Positions 7,153 through 14,287 of a stretch of 14,287 bases of DNA are shown here, piece after piece; positions within the stretch are counted from its first letter, which is position 1; every line of letters begins with the position of its first letter. Location: the NCBI GenBank assembly GCA_937951935.1, contig CALGAM010000013.1, positions 1 to 14,287 on the forward strand, in the 5' to 3' direction. A program made the translations under genes and the position numbers. A model generated the notes under the pieces. The model made no database searches and was not told the origin of the DNA. It saw only the letters and a list, made by a program, of their open reading frames with translations. This stretch comes from an uncultured Micromonospora sp. (GTDB taxonomy: Bacteria; Actinomycetota; Actinomycetes; Mycobacteriales; Micromonosporaceae).

Positions 7153-10100
7153 CACGTTCGTCCTGCCGACCTCCTCCACCCAGCGTCGACTGTGGATGCT
7201 GGACCGGCTCACGCCGAACTCGCCGGAGTACAACATCGTCTGGGCGGTCCGGCTGACCGGCCCGCTGCGGGTCGCGGCGTTGGAGTCCGCCCTGACCTGG
7301 TTGGTCGGCCGGCACGAGGCCCTGCGGACCACCTTCACCGCCGTCGACGGTGAACCCGCCCAGGTGGTCGGCGAACCCTGGCCGGTGCGCCTGCCGGTCA
7401 CCGAGGTGCCGGCCGACGCCGCCCGGCGGCTGCTCGACGAGGAGGGACGGGCGCCGTTCGACCTCGCCACCGGGCCGCTGCTGCGGGCCCGACTGCTCCG
7501 CCTCTCCGCCGAGGAACACCTGCTGATCCTGGTCGTGCACCACATCGTCGCCGACGGCTGGTCGTTCGGTGTCCTCTTCCCGGAGCTGGCCCACGCCTAC
7601 GCGGCGGCCGTGGCCGGGACCGAGCCGGAGCTGCCGCCCCCACCGATCCAGTACGCCGACTTCGCCGTCTGGCAGCGGGAGCGGGCCGAGTCCGGCGGCG
7701 ACGCACCGGCCCTGGAGTTCTGGCGGGACGCGCTGGCCGGCGCCCCGACCCTGCTCGACCTGCCCGCCGACCGGCCCCGCCCGGCCGAGCAGCGGTCCAC
7801 CGGCGGGCTGCACTACTTCGACCTGCCGGCCGCGTCGGTGGCCGGGGTCCGGGCCCTGGCCGGCGCCACCGGGACCACCGACTTCGCGGTGCTGCTCAGC
7901 GCCTTCCAGGCACTCCTGCACCGGCTCACCGGGCAGCCGGACCTGCTGGTCGGGGTGCCGGTCTCCGGCCGGACCCGGCCGGAGACCCGGCAGGTGGTCG
8001 GGTTCTTCGCCAACACGCTCGCGATGCGGGCCCGGTTCGGTGACGGGACGACCTTCCGCGAGCTGCTGGCCGCGACCGGGGCGGCGGCGGTGGCCGCCCA
8101 GTCCCACCAGGACGTGCCGTTCGAGCAGGTCGTCGACCTCCTGGCGCCTCGGCGGAGCCTGGCGTACTCGCCGGTGGTCCAGGTGATGTTCGCCCTGGAG
8201 GAGCAGCCTGAACCGGTCGTCACCGCCGGGCTGCGGATCGCGCCCGAGCTGTGGGAGAACGGCACGGTCAAGTTCGACCTGACGCTCACCGTCGAGCAGC
8301 GTCCCGACGGGCTGCGCGGGCGCCTGACGTACCGCGACGACCTCTTCGACGCCGAGCGGATGCACCAGCTCGCCGACCAGTACCTCGCCCTGCTGGCCGG
8401 GGCGGTGGCCGACCCCGACACGCGGGTCGCCGAGCTGCCGCTGCTCGGCGACGCCGACCTGGCGCGGCTGCGGGCCGCCGGGGCGGCCGACCGGCTGGAA
8501 CCACCGCCGTACGCCTCGGTCGCCGAACTGCTGGACCGGCACCCACCGGCGGATCCGGACGCGGTGGCGGTGGCCGGTCCCGACGGCGACCGGCTGACCT
8601 ACCGGAGGCTCGCCCGCGACAGCAACCAGCTCGCCCAGCTGCTGCGCGCCTCCGGGGTCGGCCCGGACGTCCCGGTGGGACTCTGCCTGTCCCGCGGTCC
8701 GGCGATGGTCACCGCCGTCCTGGCGGTGTGGAAGGCCGGCGGCGGCTACCTGCCGCTGGACCCGCAGCTGCCGGTGGCCCGGCTGGCGGGGATGGCGGCC
8801 GACGCCGCGACCACCGGGCCCGGGCCGCTGGTGGTGATCACCGACCGGGCCAGCGCCACCCGCACCGGGGATCCCTGGCCAGCCGGGACCCGGGTGATCC
8901 TGCTCGACGACGGCCCGGACCCGGCGCGGCTGGCCGAGCTCCCGGACCGCGCCCCGGAGGTGTCCGGCCACCCGGACAGCCTCGCCTACCTGCTGTACAC
9001 CTCGGGGTCGACCGGGGTGCCGAAGCCGGTGGCGGTCACCCACGGCGCGGTGGTCAACCTGCTGACCGCGTTCCACCGGCTGCTCCGGCTGACGCCCGCC
9101 GACCGGGTGGCGGCGATCACCACGCTCGCCTTCGACATCTCCGTCGTCGAGGTGGTGCTGCCACTCCTGGCCGGCGCCCGGATCGAGGTGTTCGAGTCGG
9201 CGGCCGACGCCGCCGCACTCCGCGCCGGGCTGTTGGCACGTGAGGTCACCGTGGTGCAGGCCACCCCGACAAGCTGGCGGATGCTGGTCGCCGCCGGCGG
9301 TGTACCGGCCGGGGTCCGGCTGCGGATCAGCGGTGGCGAGGCGCTGCCCCGCGACCTGGCCGACACCCTGGCCGCCGACGGTGCCACCGTGCTCAACGGG
9401 TACGGACCCTCCGAGACCACCATCTACTCCACCGCCGGGCCGGTGGCCGCCGGCACCGGCCCCGTCGACATCGGCACGGCGCTGGCCAACACCCGGGCGT
9501 ACGTGCTCGACCCGGCCGGGCGGCCGGTGCCGCTCGGTGTGGTCGGTGAGCTGTACCTCGGTGGACGGGGCGTGGGCCGCGGCTACCCCGGCCGGCCCGG
9601 ACTCACCGCCGACCGGTTCCGGCCGGACCCGTTCGCCGCCGAGCCGGGTGCCCGGATGTACGCCACCGGTGACCTGGCCCGCTGGCTGCCGGGCGGCCGG
9701 CTGGAGTACCTGGGCCGCGTGGACCACCAGATCAAGCTGCGCGGCTACCGGATCGAGCCGGGTGAAATCGAGGCGGCGTTGCGGGACCAGCCCGGCGTCC
9801 GTGAGGCGGTGGTGACGACGTGGCAGGCCGGACCGGACGACGTCCGGCTGGTCGGCTACGTCACGCCGAGCGACCCGCAGGCGCCGCCGGCCTGGCGCAC
9901 CGTCCGGGAGGCCCTGGCCCGCCGGCTGCCCGACTACATGGTCCCGGCCACGCTGGTGGTGCTGGACCGGCTACCCCGGACCACCTCCGGCAAGATCGAC
10001 CGGACCGCGCTGCCGGAGCCGTCGTGGCGGGACGACGCCGGCGACGGCGCCGGACGGTCCGCGCCGCGAAACCCCGTGGAGCGGCGTCTGGCCGAGCTCT

Positions 10101-10501
10101 GGTGCGCGGTGCTCGGGCTGCCCGAGGTCGGCATCCACGACAACTTCTTCGAGTTGGGCGGCCACTCGCTCACCGCCACCCGGCTGATCGCCCGGATCCA
10201 GACCACGTTCGGCGTCGACCTGCCGCTGCGCCAGCTCTTCGCGGCACCGACCGTCGCCGAACTCGCCGTACTGATCTCGCCAGACGGCAGCGAACCGGCG
10301 GTCGGCGCGGATCCGACCGGCCGGGCGGCGGGTCCCGGGCCCCGGGACGCGCGCGGCGTCGCGGCCGACGTCGTCGGACCGGCCGGCCAGGCCGCCGGGC
10401 GCCGCGATCCGGAGCGCCTGCTCGCGTCGCTCGACGACCTTTCCGACGGTGAGATCGACGAGCTGCTCAACACCCTGATCGCGGAGGAGGAGGGCGCGTG
10501 A
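7142..10501 (+). CDS. NRPS 2: C-A-PCP module
   Basis: A 1119-residue synthetase. Seen: an LCL-looking condensation domain (about 8-440) with intact HHIVADG (133-139). Then an adenylation domain (about 457-955) with TSGSTGVPKP (620-629), FDIS (D665), NGYGPSE (752-758) and SGK (K951). Then a carrier protein with LGGHSL (1005-1010; S1009). After it comes a ~75-residue Gly/Ala/Pro-rich linker ending in an acidic helix, LDDLSDGEIDELLN, a frequent C-terminal tail in actinobacterial NRPSs that may act in docking. The A3 motif ends PKP where PKG is usual. My code reading is D-I-V-Q-I-G-G-I-Y-K; it shares the D-I-x-Q-x-G-x-I-x-K skeleton with glycine codes such as DILQLGLIWK but I cannot assign a substrate. 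Start: ATG 7142 with GGAAGG at 7125-7130; TTG 7133 is too close to that site. It overlaps NRPS 1, which suggests translational coupling. Confidence 0.95.
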   Translation: MAGDTFVLPTSSTQRRLWMLDRLTPNSPEYNIVWAVRLTGPLRVAALESALTWLVGRHEALRTTFTAVDGEPAQVVGEPWPVRLPVTEVPADAARRLLDEEGRAPFDLATGPLLRARLLRLSAEEHLLILVVHHIVADGWSFGVLFPELAHAYAAAVAGTEPELPPPPIQYADFAVWQRERAESGGDAPALEFWRDALAGAPTLLDLPADRPRPAEQRSTGGLHYFDLPAASVAGVRALAGATGTTDFAVLLSAFQALLHRLTGQPDLLVGVPVSGRTRPETRQVVGFFANTLAMRARFGDGTTFRELLAATGAAAVAAQSHQDVPFEQVVDLLAPRRSLAYSPVVQVMFALEEQPEPVVTAGLRIAPELWENGTVKFDLTLTVEQRPDGLRGRLTYRDDLFDAERMHQLADQYLALLAGAVADPDTRVAELPLLGDADLARLRAAGAADRLEPPPYASVAELLDRHPPADPDAVAVAGPDGDRLTYRRLARDSNQLAQLLRASGVGPDVPVGLCLSRGPAMVTAVLAVWKAGGGYLPLDPQLPVARLAGMAADAATTGPGPLVVITDRASATRTGDPWPAGTRVILLDDGPDPARLAELPDRAPEVSGHPDSLAYLLYTSGSTGVPKPVAVTHGAVVNLLTAFHRLLRLTPADRVAAITTLAFDISVVEVVLPLLAGARIEVFESAADAAALRAGLLAREVTVVQATPTSWRMLVAAGGVPAGVRLRISGGEALPRDLADTLAADGATVLNGYGPSETTIYSTAGPVAAGTGPVDIGTALANTRAYVLDPAGRPVPLGVVGELYLGGRGVGRGYPGRPGLTADRFRPDPFAAEPGARMYATGDLARWLPGGRLEYLGRVDHQIKLRGYRIEPGEIEAALRDQPGVREAVVTTWQAGPDDVRLVGYVTPSDPQAPPAWRTVREALARRLPDYMVPATLVVLDRLPRTTSGKIDRTALPEPSWRDDAGDGAGRSAPRNPVERRLAELWCAVLGLPEVGIHDNFFELGGHSLTATRLIARIQTTFGVDLPLRQLFAAPTVAELAVLISPDGSEPAVGADPTGRAAGPGPRDARGVAADVVGPAGQAAGRRDPERLLASLDDLSDGEIDELLNTLIAEEEGA

Positions 10502-10593
10502 GGCGAGCGGGAGGGGAGGACGCCGTGACCGGGGCGGTCACCCGACCCGGGCAACGGGGTCACGACGACACGCACACCGGGGTGGCGTCGTGA
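10498..10593 (+). CDS. Possible micro-ORF bridging NRPS 2 and KMO (31 aa, or 22 aa from an inner GTG)
   Basis: A GTG at 10498 overlaps the NRPS 2 stop as GTGA, and this frame runs to a TGA at 10591-10593 that overlaps the KMO start, again as GTGA. The first GTG has a GGAGGAGGAGGG run at 10483-10494 upstream; an inner in-frame GTG (10525) has GGAGGGGAGG at 10510-10519, five bases before it. The 31-residue product begins MRRAGGEDAVTGAVTRPG and ends HDDTHTGVAS; I recognise no family. It may be a real coupled peptide gene, or only a spacer that carries ribosomes to the KMO start. In an operon with a LanB-type domain, a short peptide next door is worth noting, but no leader motif is visible. Confidence 0.3.
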   Translation: MRRAGGEDAVTGAVTRPGQRGHDDTHTGVAS

Positions 10594-11978
10594 CCGCGCA
10601 ACGACCCCGAGTGGCGATCGTGGGGGCCGGTCTGGCCGGCTCCCTCGCCGCGGTGTACCTGGCCCGACGTGGGTACGCCGTCGACGTCTACGAACGCCGG
10701 GAGGACCCCCGGGTGGCCCCGGCCGGGATCACCGGCCGGTCCATCAACCTCGGGCTCTCCGCGCGCGGGATGCGGGCCCTGCAGGAGGTCGGCCTGTTGA
10801 CCGACGTCCTGAAGCGGAGTGTTCCGATGCGGGGGCGGGTGGTGCACAGCCCGGACGGGTCGACCAGCTTCCAGCCGTACGGGGTGCGCGAGCACGAGAT
10901 CCTGTACTCGGTGCTCCGCGACGAGCTCATCGCCCTGCTGGTGGACGCCGCCGAGGCCCACCCGGCGGTCCGGTTCCACTTCGGACGGCGGTTGCGGCGA
11001 CTGGACCGGGAGCGCCCCGCGATCACGGTGCTCGCCGCGGACGGCACCGAGGAGGAGATCCCGGCCGACCTGGTGGTCGGCGCCGACGGCGCGTTCTCCA
11101 CGGTGCGCCAACAGATGCAGCACGGCCTGCGGGCCAACCACAGCCAGGAGTTCCTGGACTGGGGTTACACCGAGCTGACCATCCCGGTCGGAGACGACGG
11201 CCGGCCCCGGGTACGCCTGGAGGCGTTGCACGTCTGGCCCGGCGAGCGCGGCCTGATGGTCGCGCACCCCAACCTGGACGGTTCGCTGACCTGCTCGCTG
11301 TTCCTGCCGTTCGAGGGGCCGGCCAGCTTCGCCGCGCTCACCTCGGCCGAGGAGGTTCACGCGCTGTTCCGGCAGGACTTCCCGGACGCCATCGCGCTCA
11401 TGCCACGGCTGGCCGAGGAGATCGCGACGCATCCGGTGGGACAGCTGGTCACCATCCGGACCGCACCCTGGCGTTACGCCGACCGGGTGGTGTTGATCGG
11501 CGACGCCTGCCACGCCGTCTACCCGTTCTACGGGCAGGGCATGAACGCCGCGTTCGAGGACTGTCTGGTGCTCGACGAGTGTCTGAGCCGGTATCCGGAC
11601 CGGGGAACGGCGCTGGCCGCCTTCGAGAACGCCCGTCGGCCGCACACCGACGTCCTCGCCGAACTGTCCAAGCAGAACTTCGTGGAGCTGCGCGACCGGG
11701 TGCACCGGCCCGGGTACGCGGTCCGTGCCGCCGTCGACCGGGCGCTGGCGCGGCTGCTGCCGGGGCGCTGGACGCCGCTCTACACCATGGTCGCGCACAC
11801 CACCACTCCGTACGCCGAGGCGCTGGCGCGGTCCCGGCGTCAGGACCGTCTGTTGCGCGGGGTGGCCGCCGGCGCGCTCGCCACCGGCGCGGCGCTGGTG
11901 GCGTACGCGGGTCGCCGGGCCGTCCGTGGTGGCCGCGCCACCGTCAGCCACACGAAGCCGGGGAGGCGGCCATGCTGA
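10590..11978 (+). CDS. kmo: Kynurenine 3-monooxygenase (FAD-dependent), C-terminal membrane anchor
   Basis: A 462-residue flavoprotein monooxygenase that hydroxylates L-kynurenine to 3-hydroxykynurenine using NADPH and O2. Seen: FAD-binding GAGLAG (12-17) with E35 ending the second strand, the KMO block GRSINLGLS, the DG motif VVGADGAFSTVR, the second FAD motif GDACHA (304-309) and PFYGQGMNAAFEDC. The four residues that contact kynurenine in known KMO structures have counterparts at R83, Y97, N363 and Y398 with the same spacings (14 and 35). Residues ~424-442 form a short hydrophobic Ala/Gly-rich segment after PLYTMV, resembling the membrane anchor of mitochondrial KMO. The GTG start overlaps the micro-ORF stop, with only a weak GGGGTGG before it; no other in-frame start exists. 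In NRPS clusters such enzymes feed 3-hydroxykynurenine or 3-hydroxyanthranilate (actinomycin and pyrrolobenzodiazepine pathways). No kynureninase is in view. Confidence 0.93.
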   Translation: MTAQRPRVAIVGAGLAGSLAAVYLARRGYAVDVYERREDPRVAPAGITGRSINLGLSARGMRALQEVGLLTDVLKRSVPMRGRVVHSPDGSTSFQPYGVREHEILYSVLRDELIALLVDAAEAHPAVRFHFGRRLRRLDRERPAITVLAADGTEEEIPADLVVGADGAFSTVRQQMQHGLRANHSQEFLDWGYTELTIPVGDDGRPRVRLEALHVWPGERGLMVAHPNLDGSLTCSLFLPFEGPASFAALTSAEEVHALFRQDFPDAIALMPRLAEEIATHPVGQLVTIRTAPWRYADRVVLIGDACHAVYPFYGQGMNAAFEDCLVLDECLSRYPDRGTALAAFENARRPHTDVLAELSKQNFVELRDRVHRPGYAVRAAVDRALARLLPGRWTPLYTMVAHTTTPYAEALARSRRQDRLLRGVAAGALATGAALVAYAGRRAVRGGRATVSHTKPGRRPC

Positions 11979-12670
11979 TCCATCCGGACCATCCGCGGTG
12001 CGTCCTGGTGACACAGTCCGACGTGCTGGACAAGGACCCGGACCATCCGATGCTGCAGGGGGTTGCCGACCAGCTCCGTGCGGTGTTCCGCTGGGCCCGG
12101 GAGTACCTGTGCCAGCCCCACCCGGAGCTCGGCCGCAAGGGCCCGGTCTGCCCGTTCGTGCAGGGAGCGCTGGACCGGGGGACGTTCTTCCTCGCGGTCC
12201 ACCGCGGCGAGACGGTGCGCCCCGGCGAGCTGGACGACGTGCTGTTGGTCTACCGGGACTGGTTCCGGGAGCTGGAGCCGCGCACCGGCCCGGCCGCGCA
12301 GTTCAAGACGATCCTGCTCATCCTTCCCGACCTGCCGCAGGCGGCGGCGACCGAGGTGGTGGACGCGACCCAGGCGCGGCTGAAGCCGCGGTACGTGGCG
12401 GAGGGCCTGATGATCGGCGAGTTCCACGATGGACCGCCGCCCAAGGGAGGTCTGTGGAATCCGGACTTCCGGCCGCTGCGCAGCCCGGTGCCGCTGCTGG
12501 CGATCCGGCACATGGTTCCATCCGACTTCCCGTTCCTGGCCGACCGTCGGGATTTCGTCGCCGCCTATCTGCGGCTGTTCGGTGGTAGCGTCCCGTCGGC
12601 GCTGCGTTCCCGGGTCCAGGAGGCGGCCGCGCGCTTCGGCCTGACCACCAGCATCGAGGAGGGATCGTGA
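11972..12670 (+). CDS. DUF6875-like protein of unknown function
   Basis: A 232-residue, apparently soluble protein with no signal peptide or membrane segment. Most distinctive is the block LCQPHPELGRKGPVCPFV (about 46-63), with a C-P-F at residues 60-62, followed by GTFFLAVHRGE; later come an ILLILPDLP strand and, near the end, HMVPSDFPFLADRRDFVAAYLRLFG. From memory this matches the family labelled DUF6875 in actinomycete natural-product regions; I cannot search it. The conserved Cys and several His could bind metal, haem or a thiol substrate, but that is inference. ATG 11972 overlaps the KMO stop by 7 bases and has GGGAGG at 11961-11966, five bases before it. The tight coupling to KMO suggests the two act in the same step or on the same intermediate. 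Confidence 0.75.
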   Translation: MLIHPDHPRCVLVTQSDVLDKDPDHPMLQGVADQLRAVFRWAREYLCQPHPELGRKGPVCPFVQGALDRGTFFLAVHRGETVRPGELDDVLLVYRDWFRELEPRTGPAAQFKTILLILPDLPQAAATEVVDATQARLKPRYVAEGLMIGEFHDGPPPKGGLWNPDFRPLRSPVPLLAIRHMVPSDFPFLADRRDFVAAYLRLFGGSVPSALRSRVQEAAARFGLTTSIEEGS

Positions 12671-14287
12671 CAGCGCAGTCGGCGCCCGAACCAGCCGCGA
12701 AGCGCGCCCTGCTGGCCCGACTGCTGGCCGAGCGGGCCAACGCGCCGCGGACCTTCCCGGTGTCGTTCGGCCAGCGGCGGCTGTGGTTTCTCGACCGGTT
12801 CGACCCCGGGAATCCGGTCTACGCCGTGCCGGTCGGGTTCCGGGTCAGCGGACCGCTGGACGTGACCGCGCTGCGCGCCGCGGTGGACCTGGTGGTGTCC
12901 CGACACGCCGCGTTGCGGACCACCTTCGCCGACGCCGGGGGCGAGCCGGTGGCGGTGGTTCGGCCCGGGGCGACCGCCGGGTTCGAGGTCACCGACCTGG
13001 GTGGCACGGCGGACGCGGCCGAGGAGGCGGTCCGGCTGGTCTGGCAGGAGGCACGCCGCCCGTTCGACCTCGCCAACGGGCCCCTGATGCGGGTCCGGGT
13101 GATCCGGGTCGCCGACGACGAGCACTACCTGTCCTTCTGCCTGCACCACATCGTCTGTGACGCCTGGTCGCTCGGGGTGCTGTTCAGGGAGCTGAACACC
13201 GCGTACGGGGCGCTGCGCGACGGCGGTACGCCCGAGCTGCCGCCGCTGCCCGCCCAGTACGCCGACTTCGCCACCTGGCAACACGACCGGCTCTCCGGTC
13301 CCGCGCTGCAGGCACAGCTGGACTACTGGCGGGAGCACCTGCGCGGGGCGCCCGCGCTGCTGACCCTCCCCACCGACCGGCCACGACCGGCGACCCGGTC
13401 CCACCAGGGCGCCGTGTACTACTTCGACCTGCCCGCCCCACTGCTGCGCCGGCTGGAGGAGTTCAACCGGGCCAACGGGGTGACCATGTTCATGACCATG
13501 CTGGCCGGGTTCGCCGGGCTGCTGTCGCGGTACAGCGGCCAGGACGACCTGGTGATCGGCACCCCGGTCGCCGGCCGTACCCACCCCGACCTGGAGTCGA
13601 TGATCGGCTTCTTCGTGAACACCCTGGCGCTGCGGGTCTCCACGGCCGGCGCGCCGAGCTTCCGCGAGCTGGTCGACCGGGCCAGGGAGACGGCGCTCGG
13701 CGGGCTGAGCAACGCCGAGGTGCCGTTCGAGAAGCTGGTCGAGGAGCTGCAACCGGAGCGCAGCCTCGGGCACACCCCCGTCTTCCAGGCGCAGTTGATC
13801 CTGCAGAACGCCCCCGCCACCGGGCTCGCCCTGCCCGGCACCACCGCCACCTCGCTGCACGTGGACAGCGGCACCACCAAGTTCGACCTCACCCTGGTCG
13901 TCGAGCTGTCCGGCGGCGGGGGCCCGGCCCTCGCGTTCGAGTACGACAGCGTCCTCTTCGACCGCGAGACCGTCGCCCGGATGGGCCGGCACCTGATCGT
14001 GCTGTTGGAGGCCGGTGTCACCGATCCCGGTCGGCCGGTGACGGAGATCCCGCTGCTGACCGGGGTGGAGCGCTGGCGGTCCCTGGTGGAGTGGAACGCC
14101 ACCGCGCGCGGCCTGCCGCCGATCGGGTCCGTGCTCGAACTGCTGCTCGACGGGGACGCGGGTGGTGAACCCGGTTCGTCCGAAGATCCCGGGCCGGCCG
14201 ACGGGTCCGCGCCGGCCGCGGTGAGCGGGCCGGACGGAAGCCTCGACCGGGAGACCCTCGTGCGGCAGGCCGACCGGCTCGGTCGGC
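12667..14287 (+). CDS. NRPS 3: C domain and beginning of an A domain, cut by the window edge
   Basis: The frame stays open to the last base, giving 540 residues. Seen: an N-terminal KRALLARLLAERA helix common in free-standing NRPS subunits. Then a condensation domain (about 30-460) with SFGQRRLWFLDRF, HHIVCDA (160-166), VIGTPVAGRTHPDL, MIGFFVNTLALR and EVPFEKLVEELQPERSLGHTPVFQ, the LCL pattern. The active-site motif ends in Ala (HHxxxDA) where Gly is usual; the second His and the Asp are present, so activity is likely. From about 475 an adenylation domain begins, but its opening is atypical: a Gly/Pro/Asp-rich stretch, then GPDGSLDRETLVRQADRLGR where one expects a T-Y-x-E-L block. Substrate and later domains lie outside the window. 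The GTG start overlaps the previous stop as GTGA, with GAGGAGGG at 12656-12663. Confidence 0.93.
   Translation, partial: MTAQSAPEPAAKRALLARLLAERANAPRTFPVSFGQRRLWFLDRFDPGNPVYAVPVGFRVSGPLDVTALRAAVDLVVSRHAALRTTFADAGGEPVAVVRPGATAGFEVTDLGGTADAAEEAVRLVWQEARRPFDLANGPLMRVRVIRVADDEHYLSFCLHHIVCDAWSLGVLFRELNTAYGALRDGGTPELPPLPAQYADFATWQHDRLSGPALQAQLDYWREHLRGAPALLTLPTDRPRPATRSHQGAVYYFDLPAPLLRRLEEFNRANGVTMFMTMLAGFAGLLSRYSGQDDLVIGTPVAGRTHPDLESMIGFFVNTLALRVSTAGAPSFRELVDRARETALGGLSNAEVPFEKLVEELQPERSLGHTPVFQAQLILQNAPATGLALPGTTATSLHVDSGTTKFDLTLVVELSGGGGPALAFEYDSVLFDRETVARMGRHLIVLLEAGVTDPGRPVTEIPLLTGVERWRSLVEWNATARGLPPIGSVLELLLDGDAGGEPGSSEDPGPADGSAPAAVSGPDGSLDRETLVRQADRLGR

Noticed and set aside
3283..7545. Very long open frame on the minus strand (about 1420 codons), and similar ones at 7055-9727 and 10560-12014
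   Set aside because: They lie antisense to well-supported NRPS and KMO genes, encode Gly/Arg/Pro-rich sequence with no domains, and are expected in GC-rich DNA where stops are rare.
1..14287. tRNA or rRNA genes, CRISPR arrays, insertion sequences
   Set aside because: No cloverleaf-like segment, regularly spaced repeat, transposase motif or terminal inverted repeat was seen on either strand.

Overview
The window is very GC-rich, uses GTG starts freely and has tightly overlapping genes. This points to a high-GC actinomycete. Micromonosporaceae is my guess from codon style, not something the sequence proves. It shows the left edge and first part of a nonribosomal peptide (NRPS) biosynthetic gene cluster, all on the + strand.

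Layout: (1) Bases 1-468 are the 3' end of a CysA-type sulfate/thiosulfate ABC transporter ATPase, probably a housekeeping gene flanking the cluster. (2) Bases 469-735 are non-coding, with a small hairpin, a 14-bp perfect palindrome and a TATAGT -10-like box. (3) Bases 736-948 encode an MbtH-like NRPS chaperone, followed by a strong intrinsic terminator (980-1027). (4) Bases 1028-1344 are a non-coding leader with a near-consensus promoter (TTGACA, 17 bp, TATTTT) that carries an inverted repeat in its spacer. (5) From 1345 to the right edge runs an unbroken, overlapping operon: NRPS 1 (C-A-PCP fused to a LanB-like lantibiotic dehydratase N-terminal domain), NRPS 2 (C-A-PCP with an acidic tail), a possible 22-31 aa micro-ORF, a kynurenine 3-monooxygenase (KMO) with all four known kynurenine-contacting residues in place, a DUF6875-like protein of unknown function, and the start of NRPS 3 (C domain plus the beginning of an A domain, cut by the window edge).

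The most unusual object is NRPS 1. After an ordinary C-A-PCP module its last ~860 residues match the tRNA-dependent aminoacyl-transfer domain of LanB dehydratases and PEARLs, including an internal winged-helix, RRE-like segment. No elimination (SpaB_C-like) domain is seen in the window. This physically joins carrier-protein-based peptide assembly to a family that normally acts on ribosomal peptides using aminoacyl-tRNA.

Inferred model: the MbtH protein supports the A domains. The modules load a Val-like residue (A1) and an unassigned residue (A2). KMO supplies 3-hydroxykynurenine, or hydroxylates a kynurenine-like unit. The LanB domain either aminoacylates a carrier-bound intermediate from aminoacyl-tRNA or glutamylates a hydroxyl group ahead of dehydration. 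No thioesterase, kynureninase, regulator or export gene lies in the window, so the cluster continues to the right.
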